Notes: a model not told the origin generated them from the sequence alone. A DNA stretch of 64,000 nt from Neoceratodus forsteri (GCA_016271365.2 CM057450.1:1804268967-1804332966); one strand, 5' to 3'; shown: positions 45,104 through 55,197, counted from the stretch's first letter. Numbers and translations: made by a program.

Positions 45104-46858
45104 GTTCAATATCCACAGCCCAAAATTATGCAATTCCAAGACGACATATACAGCAGCATTTACTGTGTATTAGCGAAATTGTGGAAAAAGGGAAAATTGG
45201 ATTAGTGAATGGATATCTGGCCTCCCTTGAACAGGAGAAGGCCTTTAACAGGGTAAACTATGCATTTTTATGGAACATCTTAAAACACTATCATTTTCCA
45301 GATACGCTAATTAAATGGATACAGTGTATTTATAGAACAGCGACAGTTATCACAACGGTACAAGAATAGAAGGGGCCCATGGTACATCTACAGAGAGGGA
45401 TAAGATAGGGGTGTCCACTGAGCCCCATATTATACAATTTTTTTATTGATCCCTTACTGTGGAAGATTAATACCTCAGGTCAGATAAGAGCAATAGAAGT
45501 TTTAGGACAAACCTTTCCCTGGAAAATCTTAGCATTTGCGGACAATATGACTGTAATAGTTAGGGATGAAGAGTCTCTTACAGAAGTTTTTAATATATGT
45601 AATACGTTTGGTTTCCTATTGGGAGCCTCTTTAAACACTGAAAAATGTGTAGGGCAATGTCTAAACTATACACTAGAGGAAAGGAAAGTGATGTGAGACA
45701 TGATTATTAGCCCAGAATATATTAAAGTACTTGGAATAGAATTTGGTAAGGGGAATTTGGATGAGAGGAACTGGGAAATAAAGCTGGAAATAGGGAGACA
45801 GAAAGTCAGTCATTGGAATAGAAGGAAAGTAAGCAAATTAAAATGTGTGTATTTATTAAAACATTTTTACTTTCTGTTTTCCTATATGTGAGCTGTATTA
45901 TTCCCCCTCCTAAAAAAGTAGAAACTAGCATTCTCAGCTTATTTTTTCAGGCTATATGGGGAAGCTGCTTAAATCCAATTAAAAGGAATGTACCATACCT
46001 CCCAATAAAACAGGGGGGTCTTAACATGATCAATCCAATTATCTTCTTTAATTGTTTTTTCATTTATATGAATATAAAGCCAATAATCTTGGGACAACAA
46101 ACAGGATGGGAGTACCTGTTGCAGGGCACCTGTACAATATGGTTACAACAATGGGAAAGTAATCAGTTAAAAACTTTTAAAAAATCCATCTTAATCCCAG
46201 AATACATTAGGTGTACCTTTCAGAGACTGAAACAGTGGAAGGTAACTACACAAGTCATTAATTTGAATAGGAAACAATTTAACCACTATATTCTTTCTAC
46301 AGTGTGCACAGTAGGAACAGTTTTTGAAAATGCCTAGCTGCCGATAGATCAGTATTACTAAAGTTTTTAAACAATAACAGAATTCCGGAGAATATGTGGG
46401 ACATCCATTGGTTAGTATGCCATGAGAAAATCAATGCTAAGTCAAATCAAAAGCATAAACATCTATCAGAAAGGTTATGTGCACGACCAAAATGTATCAC
46501 ACAAGAAGAAACAATAGAACATTTATTGTTCTCCTGCTCCTTTATTAAGGGATTCTGGGACTTTCTATCTACACAACGGAAGGAGGATGTTTTTGGGACG
46601 CTTACATATAATAACATTAAGTATGGAAAATTTAGTAAAGAATGGGTGAAATGGAATCTGAGTACTTTATAGTTGATAATGGTTGTATTAAAATGGAAAA
46701 TATGGGTAATGAGGTGTGCTTTTACATTACAACAAAAAGAGGGGATCTATATTGAATTGCTGAATAAAATTGAGACTGATTTAAGAATAGTATATATGAA
46801 GAAAAAAGGAGAGAAGTCATGTGCAGAACTTTTAGAGCAATGGAAAGCTTTGCCATGA
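45104..46858 (+). pseudogene. Tx1-like ORF2 RT core and C-terminal region (copy B)
   Basis: The RT resumes with EIVEKGKIGLVNGYLASLEQ and EKAFNRVNYAFLWNIL. RGIR*GCPLSPILYNFFID follows with a stop. The catalytic box reads F-A-D-N at 45,534-45,545 instead of F/YADD, so the second Asp is lost. Frames 45,700-46,337 and 46,394-46,672 continue to CARPKCITQEETIEHLLFSC. A final frame ends at 46,858. The 3' UTR runs to AATAAAAA at 47,027. Confidence 0.75.
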
Positions 46859-47027
46859 ATCTCTGACAATGATGTGCCTATACCATAAGGTGATGTAGCT
46901 TTGTTCATAGAAGAAGGGATATATTTTATAAATGTGTTGTAAATATGTTTCATTTCCATTTGATCATCACAATGTATACAAAGTATGATTTTTGAGATTG
47001 TCTGTTTATACTTTTGTTTTAATAAAA

Positions 47028-47257
47028 AATTCCCCTACTCTCTTTGAGAAGTGCCATGGGATCTTTAACGTCCACCAGAACAACCACCAGGACAAGCAGA
47101 CAGAAAAGATGGCATTTCAGGAATGCAGCCCCCCCCCCATGCTGCACTACAGTGTCAGTATTGGGATTTAACCCGAATGCCTGGTGTGGGGATAGAATCC
47201 ACAGCCTTCTGATCTTCTGGCCTCAGAGGCGAGTGTGTAACCTTCTGAGCCATTAAC
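47028..47257 (-). mobile_element. SINE, minus orientation, right piece with tRNA-like head
   Basis: Starts AATTCCCCTACTCTCTTTGA, then GCCATGGGATCTTTAACGTC. It aligns with 13,608-13,838 and ends at CTTCTGAGCCATTA. On the minus strand the head carries A-box and B-box-like stretches. It is the other half of the SINE at 21,627-21,763. Confidence 0.75.
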
Positions 47258-47428
47258 TCTGATATGAAATATGATATGAATATATGAAATAACAAAACAT
47301 CGCACTCATTACAGTATTTTATGAACTATACTCAAAATTAGTAAGCACAAGTTAGCCAATCTTTCAAAAGATAATAGTAATGCCTGTAAACAAATTTATT
47401 GCAAATAAATTAGAGAAATTTCCCTACT
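47258..47428. other. Short unassigned AT-rich spacer
   Basis: No coding or repeat assignment. It ends in AAATTTCCCTACT (47,416-47,428), another occurrence of the Tx1 target motif, just where the L2-like LINE begins. A preceding GCAAATAAATTAGAG could be a LINE 3' end. Confidence 0.4.
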
Positions 47429-47542
47429 GCCTACAAGCAACTTAAAAACAACTGTAAATGCTCCATCCAAAAAGCCAAATCCCTACACTACAAGACGCTC
47501 CAGACTGAACACCTCTGCAATCCTAAGGAGTTCTGGAAGCAG

Positions 47543-48716
47543 GTGAATTCTTTGATCATGGGGAAATCTGCTGACTTCCCCATCTCCCTCAATGCCCAAG
47601 GCTCCACCCTTACTGACCCACTGTCTATCACCACTGAATTCAACAATCTCTTCACCGACCTCCACAGATACTCATCGCTCTTCCCTGGCATGTCGGCACC
47701 TTCCCACTCAGTGTCTTCTATTGCCCCTGGGGCTCGTCACGCATTCCATCTGAAACTGGCCATCCTTAATGAGGTCCGACAGCTCTTTACCAAACTGAAA
47801 CCTGATAGTTCACCAGGTCATGAGACCCCTGAGCCTAAGTTCCTCAAGCTGGGTACTCCCGTCCTCACCTGACCTGTCCGTGATCTGTTTAACTGGTCCT
47901 TCCTGTAAAATACTGTCCCTGAAAAATGGAAGGTTGCCATAATGTTGCCTGTTCACAACGGTGGACCTAACATTGTTGCCAAAAACTTTAGACCCATCTC
48001 CATCCTCTGTCCATTGGCTAAAATCCAGGAGTGGATCGTATATGATCACCTCCAGAACTACCTTGAATAACATAGCATTCTGTTACCCTGCCAACATGGG
48101 TTTAGAAAGAACCACAGTACTCTCACTGCCTTAATCAAAGTCACTTCCGATATATTCCAAGCCATGGATAAAGGCTTCCTCAGTGGTGCCATCTTCATCA
48201 ACCTCACAAAGGTATTTGACCTGGTCAACCATAGTCTTCTTCTTCAACAGCTACACTCTATAGGCCTTGATCCCATTGTCTTAGCCTGGATCCAAAGCTC
48301 TCTCTCCTGCCAGTCTCAATGGGTCAAGTGGGCTGGCTCTCTTTTTAACCTTAGACCAATAACTCATGGAGTGCCACAGGGCTCCATATTGGGCCCTCTG
48401 CTGTTCTCCTTAGTCATTAATGAGCTGCCAAATAACTGTGGAGGGGCCTCTGTGCACCTCTATGCCGATGATGCTATTATCTACCGTTCCTCCTCTGATG
48501 TCGCTTGGATCAACAGCAAGCTAGCATCTGACTTTATAGCCCTTGAAGGTTGGTTTCAATGGAATCATCTTGTCCTTAATACCAAGAAAACAAAAAGTAT
48601 GTTATTCTCCCATTCCCCCTCCTCAACCCTAACCATGCCCACTCTCAGGATTACCTCCCTTAATGGTGATGTTCTTGAACTTGTCCATACCTTTAAATAC
48701 CTTGGTGTCACCCTAG

Positions 48717-48752
<36 letters not shown>

Positions 48753-49305
48753 GTGCGCATGCTTCCATCCTAGTCAAAACACTGAACCAAAATTAGGGCT
48801 AGTCTATTGTATCCTGTTCTCAAAAGATTGCGTCCTCCTCCCTCTCCTAACTTATGGTGCTCCGCTTTTCCTCACAACTAATCCTACCACTTTAGCCAAT
48901 CTGAAACAGACCTACCATAGGGTTGGTAGGTTTGCTCCGGGAGTTAATGCCCGTCATCACCACTGTGATGTCCTCTCAGTACTGGATTGGTTAACTTATT
49001 AATCTAAATTAATGCATCCCACCCTAAGTTTTATGCACAAGCTGGTCCACAAGTACACTCATCTCTGCCTCAGTGAGTCCATTCGCCTAAGACAACCCCT
49101 ACGGACCCTAAGATCTGCTTCACTCCCCATACTCATAACGCCTAAACCATGGCTTGTTGTGGCATGTAAATCCTTCCATTTCACAGCTGTGTATGACTGG
49201 AACTCCTTCCCCCTATCCATCCTGTCCTGCGCAACCCTCCCTATGTTCCAATCCAATCTGCTCTCTTTTCTCTCCACCTCTGGAACTTGCTCCTGCTTCT
49301 GGTGA
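47543..49305 (+). pseudogene. L2-like LINE reverse transcriptase and C-terminal domain
   Basis: Frames: 47,543-47,872 (RT N-terminus, LKPDSSPGHETPEPKFLK); 48,164-48,796 (FINLTKVFDLVNHSLLLQQL, HGVPQGSILGPLLF, YADD at 48,461-48,472, LNTKKTKSMLF, FKYLGVTLD); and 49,012-49,305 (C-terminal LMHPTLSFMHKLVHKYTHL). A (CT)n run at 48,721-48,749 is translated as Ser-Leu repeats. Stops and shifts separate the frames. The catalytic Asp pair is intact. Confidence 0.8.
48721..48749. repeat. (CT)n microsatellite within the LINE coding region
   Basis: About 14 CT units lie inside the LINE RT, after the codons for LGVTLDT. They probably expanded from a short Ser-Leu stretch. The reading frame then ends soon after. 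Confidence 0.8.
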
Positions 49306-49437
49306 TATCCCCCCCCCCCCGATTGCTATCAGCTCTGCTTCTCTTCTCATCCTTGCCCTACCCCTTATCCCTTGCTTCCTTCTTTCCTTCCTTGCCTCAT
49401 CTTAACCTTGTAGTATTTGGCTTGCCCCATCTACTAT

Positions 49438-49586
49438 CTACTGTACTTGCTATCTTTAGCTTATAAGTGTATCTTTGTAGTTTGTCTCCCTTGTATGAGC
49501 CATATATTAGTCTACTGTATTTGATATCTTTAATTGATAAAGTCTATTTCTGTACTTGACTCCCTTGTATGAGCCGTATATTAGTC
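49438..49586 (+). repeat. 75-bp tandem duplication in the LINE 3' UTR
   Basis: Two units (49,438-49,512 and 49,513-49,586), each ending CTCCCTTGTATGAGCC followed by a TATATTAGTC segment. They lie in the 3' UTR of the L2-like LINE. Confidence 0.7.
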
Positions 49587-49835
49587 GCAATACTGTATAG
49601 TCTAACTGTTTGTTCTGATATTTACCACCGGCTGTATCAGTATGTTCTAATCACTGTGAATCTTTGCAATGCTGTATAACTGTTTCTCTCCATTGTACTG
49701 CAAATGTCACTATTATGTCAATGGACACCACTGTTTACATTTTACGCTCCTGGATTGCCCTTGAAAAAGGGACTTTATTGTCAGTGGAGTTACCCGGTGA
49801 CCAAAACTCAAATAAAGAAATTATATATATATAAT

Positions 49836-50880
49836 CTGAAGAAAGGGGGGTTACTAGTGGGGTACCGCAGGGTTCAGTATTGGGTCCAGTCCTTTTTAAT
49901 GTCTTCATCAGTGACATTGCAGAGGGACTGGAAGGAAAAATATGCCTTTTTGTAGATGACACAAAGATCTGCAACAGGGTTGATACACAAGGAGGCGTGG
50001 AAAGGATGAAAAGGACTTGCAAGGTTGGAGGAATGGTCAGAAGTATGGCAGCTAGATTCACTGCAAAGAAGTGCAAAATAATGCACCTGGGAAACAAGAA
50101 CCCAGGGAGAATACACAATGGGTGGGGGAGGTAGTAACAACTACAAAAAGGAAAGGGACCTGGGGGTAATCATATCAGATGACCTTAAGGTTAGCAAGCA
50201 ATGTGAGAAGGCAGTAGGGAGGGCTGGGGTATACTGGGATGTATAGGGAGAGGCATCAGCAGCAGAAAACAGGAAGTTGTTATCCCTCTGTACAGACAGT
50301 TGGTGAGACCCCATCTGGAGTACTGTGTCCAGTTCTGGAGACCCCATCTCCGCAAGGACATAGACAGGATAGAGGCAGTCCAGAGGAGGGCAACTAAAAT
50401 GGTGCAGGGTCTGCAAGAGAAGCCATATGAGGAGAGAGACTAAATGAGCTTAATATGTATACCCTTGAGGAAAGGAGGGAGAGGGGACATGATAGAAACT
50501 TTAGGCACCTCAGTGGAATCAACAAAGTCCAAGAGGGTACCATCTTTCAGAAAAGAGACTTGCAAGAACAAGGGGACACAATTTAAAGATAGAAGGAGGG
50601 CGGTTCAGGGCAATGTGAGGAAGTATTATTTCACAGAGAGGGTAGTGGATGCATGGAACAGCCTTCCTGAGGAGGTTGTGGGGTCTAAAACTGTGGGAGA
50701 ATTCAAGAATGCATGGGACAGACATAAGGCAATTCTTGTGGGGGGTAGGAAGAAATAGGCTGTTGGTTAACTAGGATCTGTGGCCTATCCTGTAGTTAGG
50801 GAAATGGGCAGATTAGATGGGCCTAGCGGTCCTTATCTGCTGTCAAAGTCTATGTTTCTATGTTTCTATATATATATTAT
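49836..50880 (+). mobile_element. CR1 LINE 3' end
   Basis: 5' truncated within the RT, near SGVPQGSVLGPVLFN. It contains the FVDD catalytic box (49,949-49,960), the CR1 signature coding for VVDAWNSLPEEVV near 50,643, and a 3' UTR ending GTTTCTATGTTTCTATA. This is the short direct-repeat tail used by CR1 in place of poly-A. It shares most of its length with the CR1 fragment at 3.69 kb. Confidence 0.85.
49850..50758 (+). pseudogene. CR1 RT C-terminal part, broken frames
   Basis: Frames: 49,880-50,134 (FVDDTKICNR), a broken central part ([20 protein letters not shown] near 50,150; [16 protein letters not shown] near 50,301), and 50,444-50,758 (RVVDAWNSLPEEVVGSKTVG). Homopolymer shifts and stops separate them. 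Only the last third of CR1 ORF2 is present. Confidence 0.75.
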
Positions 50881-51324
50881 AGGGGCGTGATCGCACTCCT
50901 ATATTTAGGGTTATGAAGCCACTTCTATGTTAAACTCAAAATTTTGCATGTTAATAACTTTGGATTTGTTCAACGAATTTGCATGAAATTTGTAATATGC
51001 AGTGTAGCATGGTAGATCTCTTGATTTGCCAAATTCTGTTTCATTCAGTCTTATGGTCTTTGCACACCAAAGCACTGAAAAATGCACTTTTTGCCACTTA
51101 TGTGGGCAGTTTTGGGAATTTTGTCTGTGGCACTGCGTGGCCATCATATGGTGTGCTGCTCTGCAAGTGGGCTCGTCTGAAAGAGCTTCAGTAAATGAAC
51201 ATGCTGCTTTTCATTTCGTAAAAAAATATTAATCCATTCAAAAGTTATTGCAGTAAGTTTCCATTATAAGTCAATGGGAAAATTTATATGGTTCTTTTGT
51301 GAACAAAGAATGGGGTTTTGGACA
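50881..51324. other. Unclassified AT-rich repeat-like sequence
   Basis: Located between the CR1 tail and the GATC-rich block. Only short frames occur. Phrases such as AATAACTTTGGATTTGTTCA, a TTATTGCAGTAAG segment and AAGTCAATGGGAAA give it the look of non-coding repeat DNA. No family could be named. Confidence 0.4.
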
Positions 51325-52410
51325 TCTGGTCCCTCCTATTGATCAAAGAATTTGCAGGCTCACAGTCAAAGAATCTTTGACCCCGAGAATTCTTTGTTCG
51401 CGATGGCCACCATCTTATTTTAAAGTTTGGATCGGAAAACCAAAAATATCTCAGCTCAGGACTGACTCCTGAAGTAAAACTTGGATGGGTTTTGGTCAGG
51501 GGGCTTCACTCTATCAAGCAATGCCTTTGATTTTGTTTAAAATGGTCGAAAAATAGAGTTTCACACATTTTTATTCTTTGATTGCGACTTGCTAATGATC
51601 TTTGTTCGTGAGCCTGCAAATTCTTTGATTGCAAGATTCTTTGATCGCGATCTTTGATCGTGAGCGAGGGGCAAGATGGCCAGTTGTAAAAAGCAAATTT
51701 CTCAGCTCAGTGGTGGGTTATGGACACAAATGAGGGTGGGTTTTGCTCATGGGACTTTGTTTTATCGAACCATGCCAGTGGTTTTCTGTATTTATGTCTA
51801 AAATTTGAATTTCAGCATTTCTTATTCTTTGATCATGAGCATGCAAATTCTTTGATTGTGAGCCTGCAAATTCTTTGATCGCGAGATTCTTTGACCACGA
51901 TCTCTGATCGTGAGGAAGGGAAAAGATGACCAGTTGAAAAAAGCAAATTTCTCAGCTCAGGGGTGGGTAAAGAACACAAATGAGGGTGGGTTTTGCTCAG
52001 GAGGCTTTGTTTTATTGAACCATGCCAGTGGTTTCATGCATTTATGTCTAAAATCTTAATTTCAGCATTTTTTATCCTTTGATCATGAGCCTGCAAATTC
52101 TTTGATCGTGAGATTCTTTGACCACGATCTTTGATCATGAGGGAGGGATAAGATGGCTAGTTGAAAAAGAAAGGCAAATTTCTTGGCTCAGGGGCGGGTT
52201 ATTAACACAAATGAAGGTGGGCTTTGCTCAGGGGGGGCTTCGTTTTATCGAACCATGATGGTGGTTTCATGCATTTATGTCTAAAATTTCAATTTCTCCA
52301 TTTTTTATTCTTTGATTGTGAGCCTGCAAATTCTTTGATCGTGAGCCTGCAAATTCTTTGATCACGAGATTCTTTGATCATGATCTTTGATCGCGAGGGA
52401 GGGACTAGAT
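51325..52410. repeat. GATC-rich tandem/inverted repeat block
   Basis: Three to four units of about 227-255 bp repeat AAGATGGCCAGTTG-like sequence (at 51,673, 51,923 and 52,150), with AATTCTTTGATCGTGAGCCT subrepeats. The left edge (TGGTCCCTCC then GATCAAAGAATTTGCAGGCT, about 51,323-51,361) is inverted relative to the right edge (GAGCCTGCAAATTCTTTGATC then GAGGGAGGGACTAG, about 52,320-52,410). It may be an internally repetitive foldback-type element. No coding capacity is seen. Confidence 0.6.
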
Positions 52411-52449
52411 TGGCAGATTTTAATGCAACAGATAGGCCGATTTTAACAA

Positions 52450-53030
52450 TCTTTAACTTTAAATATCTTGGAAACGGTTTGGTCTTTTTATTTGAAATTT
52501 GGAGGGTGTTGATGGCATGTCCTGTAGATGTGAATTATGGTGTTTACATGTCAGACAACACATTTTCTGTGGACATATTGCATGACGCTTTTTACGTTTG
52601 GCTGACAGTGTTTTTCATTCTCGTACTGGCTTGAAATTTATACGGTACCTAGCCTTACTGCCATGGATTTACTTTTCAGTAGTTAGGTATCTAAAATCTT
52701 AACAGGTGCTGATGTCTGCCACTCCAACAAATGAAAATCTCAAACTTTCTCATGTTGTATCTCGGAAATGGTTTCGTCTTTTATGTTGAAATTTGGAGGG
52801 TCATCAGGAGATGTCCTGTTCATGTGAATTATGGTATTTAGGCGTTGGAAAATTAATTTGCTGCAGACATATTGCATGACACACTGTATGTTTTGTGTAT
52901 GGCATTTTGCATTGTGGTACTGGGTTCACATTTATAAGGTGCCTAGCGTTACTGCCATGGAGGTAATTTCCAGTGGTTACCTGTCTGACATGTAAACAGG
53001 TGTTGAATTATGCCACTGTGATGACTGGCA
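52450..53030 (+). repeat. ~290-bp tandem duplication
   Basis: Two diverged units are aligned by TTGAAATTTGGAGGG (52,492 and 52,786), GACATATTGCATGAC and CCTAGC.TTACTGCCATGGA. Divergence is high, so the duplication is old or consists of two copies of a repeat family. Confidence 0.65.
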
Positions 53031-53146
53031 CTTTGCTTTCTTTCAATGTGCTGGGAGCTTTCGGGCCCTATGCTCCCACCCATATGCACTTCCAGCAATC
53101 CATGTGATATTCAGTACTTGTAGTCTTATCTTATGCACAAATTTCT

Positions 53147-53272
53147 AAGTTGGTGGGAGCACGGGGCACGAAGGGCCCACGCTTCCACTAACTTGCATGA
53201 CTTTTCACTTTTAATGAATTTGGAAGTTGGTGGGAGTGCGGTGTCGAAGGGCCTTCGCTCCCACCAACTTCC
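53147..53272. repeat. Two tandem imperfect hairpins
   Basis: Hairpin 1 (53,147-53,194) and hairpin 2 (53,222-53,272) share GTTGGTGGGAG arms. Hairpin 2 is the better one: GGAAGTTGGTGGGAG pairs with CTCCCACCAACTTCC around a ~20-nt loop containing GTCGAAGGGCC. Confidence 0.65.
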
Positions 53273-53423
53273 GTGACTTTTTACGTTTATATTCTTTCTC
53301 AGAAAGTAAGGAAATTCTATGCAAAAAAACTTTAATTCATCATTTAGGGTTAAAACACAAAAAGTAAGGAAATTAAACTTTTAGGGTTGACCCCTTCCCC
53401 CCTTGGACCTGCCCATCATCCCG

Positions 53424-53576
53424 AGATTGACAGCTGATGGGGTGTGTCCTTGGGGTTGTGAGGCCTAAATCTCATCCCATTCCATGTGTAATCATATTCA
53501 CAAGCCACAGAAAAGAAGACTGGGGTGAGATTTAGGCCTCACAACCCCAAGGACACACCCCGTCAGCTGTCAATCT
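53424..53576. repeat. 56-bp arm inverted repeat with 41-bp loop
   Basis: Left arm 53,424-53,479 and right arm 53,521-53,576 are reverse complements with about two mismatches. Both carry GTGTGTCCTTGGGGTTGTGA or its complement. The near-perfect arms suggest a young foldback element or a snap-back duplication. Confidence 0.8.
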
Positions 53577-54303
53577 TACTGTATAGATTGTTCATTCTAA
53601 GCACAAACAATACATTTACATTCCACATCCTAGAGTTGGTGGCCCAAAACACAAGAAGAACTCAGCTGTTGACCCCTACAGATTTCTTTCTCAGTTGTTT
53701 TGACTAACATTTTTTTGTAACTCCATATGGGAACATGAGGAATCAGATAATTATAGAGATTATGCTCAAAATACCACCCCCCCAAAGACCTTGCTAGAAT
53801 TTCTCATTCTTGTGGCTTGTCAGTAGTTAATTCATTAGATAAGGTCTCCATTGCCAGGATTTTTTTTATTTATATAGCTTTTTGATCCCTGCTGCCATCA
53901 CCCGCCTACTTGGTGATGGGGATACATAGTAGTTTTACCATTTTTCTCCTCATACACCCAGGGCCACAGCACATGGCCGTACATGTGTGTGAGGTGCACA
54001 CGCACCCCTGTGGCACTGACTCAGCCCCTTCTGCCCCTCCCCTGACATTCGCCGAGCCCCCCTGTAGCCTGAATTGCCATCTGTCCTCCACTGGGTGGCA
54101 GCCAAGGGCCAGGGGAAACTCCAGATCCCTCCCTGAGAGAGGAGAGCCACCCTACGGCCATTCAATCCCACTCCTCACTCTCCCCCCCATGACTCCCTAC
54201 AACCTGTTCCCAAGTCTCCGGCATGGTGGGAGGTGTGTCATCCAGCACCTCAACCCTCAGCAGCACTGGGCTGCTTGTCAGGAGTCTGAGTGCTTCTCCC
54301 CCC

Positions 54304-54306
<3 letters not shown>
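53577..54306. other. Unassigned interval
   Basis: No gene or named repeat recognised. The second half (from ~53,950) is GC-rich and Pro-rich in translation, but no frame is convincing. Confidence 0.4.
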
Positions 54307-54353
<47 letters not shown>

Positions 54354-54356
54354 CAC
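54306..54356. repeat. (AC)n microsatellite
   Basis: A pure AC run of about 20 units, with a minor GC interruption near its right end. Translated His-Thr repeats here are artefacts. Confidence 0.9.
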
Positions 54357-54434
54357 TTACTATATTGTAGCCAAAAAAAACAGTTTAGCAAGCCAGTTTT
54401 ATTACTGAAGCAGCACAAACAGGTTGCCTACAAG

Positions 54435-54728
54435 TATACTTCTCAACTGTCCCTGATTTTCAGAGATGTCCCTGATTTTGCCTCAGAAATTTCTTCTGTT
54501 CCTCCTAAATTTGGCATTTCTGTCAAGGATTGAATCACAAAATAATGCCAGATATTGGTGCTATAGTCTAATTCTCATTAATACAATGCTACTCATACTA
54601 GAAGCATGTTGTTACAGCTTTTGGAACTAATATTAATATTTTTGCAGATGTGTCCCTGATTTTGGTCATTTGTCCCTGATCATTTTAAGCCTTGTCCCTG
54701 ATTTGAGATGAGGGAGGTTGACAGGCAT
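54435..54728. mobile_element. Short hAT-like MITE
   Basis: This 294-bp insert is flanked by GCCTACAAG on both sides (54,426-54,434 and 54,729-54,737), an 8-9-bp target duplication. It is rich in TGTCCCTGATTTT repeats. The ends (TATACTTCTCAACTGTCCCT and the reverse complement of GGGAGGTTGACAGGCAT) are weakly inverted. The duplication size fits the hAT superfamily, but no transposase is present. Confidence 0.55.
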
Positions 54729-54945
54729 GCCTACAAGGTCAAATTTCAGATCAGGGAAATCAAGAGAACAATTGACTAGATTAATAAATCACCAGTTTAC
54801 ATTTCAGAATGCATGACAGTTTGCCAAAATATCCTAATTATGTCACATATCTTCAAAAAACTCTCACTAAAAAAAGAACTAGTCAAGTGTAATGAACCTG
54901 TTTTAACTAAGTATGCTAAGTACTGAAGTACTAAGCTGCTTTTTT

Positions 54946-55197
54946 ACGGCTGCATGGGCAGAGCCCTGCAGATGTTTTGGATGTAGAAAAGGGCTGACAT
55001 CATGTTTTCCGTCCGTGGAACTGTTTTTCCTTTGCCTGACCTTCCCCCAAGAAGCAATCTGCCCATGTTGTCCCTATGGACTGCAGCACTGCATTATATC
55101 ACAGTGGGCATTTGTGGGCATTTTTAGTTTCTGTGTGGCCAAGAGAAACCTGATCAGCTGCATACAGTCAAAACCAGGAGTAGTCGTCTATCAGAAA
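54946..55197 (+). repeat. R1 repeat / presumptive 5' flank of the SIX4-like fragment
   Basis: The first ~180 bp (54,946-55,125) recur in direct orientation at 61,036-61,220 with high identity, including GGCTGCATGGGCAGAGCCCT. The segment leads without a stop into the SIX4-like ATG at 55,198. It could be the 5' UTR of the captured gene or sequence of the carrying element. Confidence 0.6.

Larger units (their letters stand above)
28891..47027 (+). mobile_element. Tx1-like LINE copy B, split by DIRS copy 2 and an L1
   Basis: Begins right after AATTCCCCTACT and ends in AATAAAAA before the same motif at 47,028-47,039. Own sequence: 28,891-31,920, 37,620-38,448 and 45,090-47,027, about 5.8 kb in all. 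It shows the same ORF order as copy A but is clearly diverged from it. It inserted at the same site in the same SINE as copy A. Confidence 0.8.
47429..49832 (+). mobile_element. L2-like (CR1/L2/Rex group) LINE, 5' truncated
   Basis: It begins in the endonuclease-RT linker (KAKSLHYKTLQ) and includes the RT core, the C-terminal domain and a ~530-bp 3' UTR. It ends GTTACCCGGTGACCAAAACT followed by CAAATAAAGAAA. The 3' end resembles the SINE 3' tail found three times in this window. Adjacent to it is a CR1 3' end. Confidence 0.8.

Noticed and set aside
51325..52410. CRISPR-like array
   Set aside because: Repeats are long (227-255 bp), diverged and without uniform spacers, in a eukaryotic context with no cas genes.
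53910..54533. A 207-codon open frame around the AC microsatellite
   Set aside because: Much of it is His-Thr repeat from (AC)n, and the rest is low-complexity Pro/Ser-rich with no conserved domain. No splice or start context supports a gene.
54913..55197. N-terminal extension of the SIX4-like frame
   Set aside because: It is open, but it lies upstream of the conserved MSSS start, belongs to the R1 repeat, and has no family match. It is more likely untranslated sequence.
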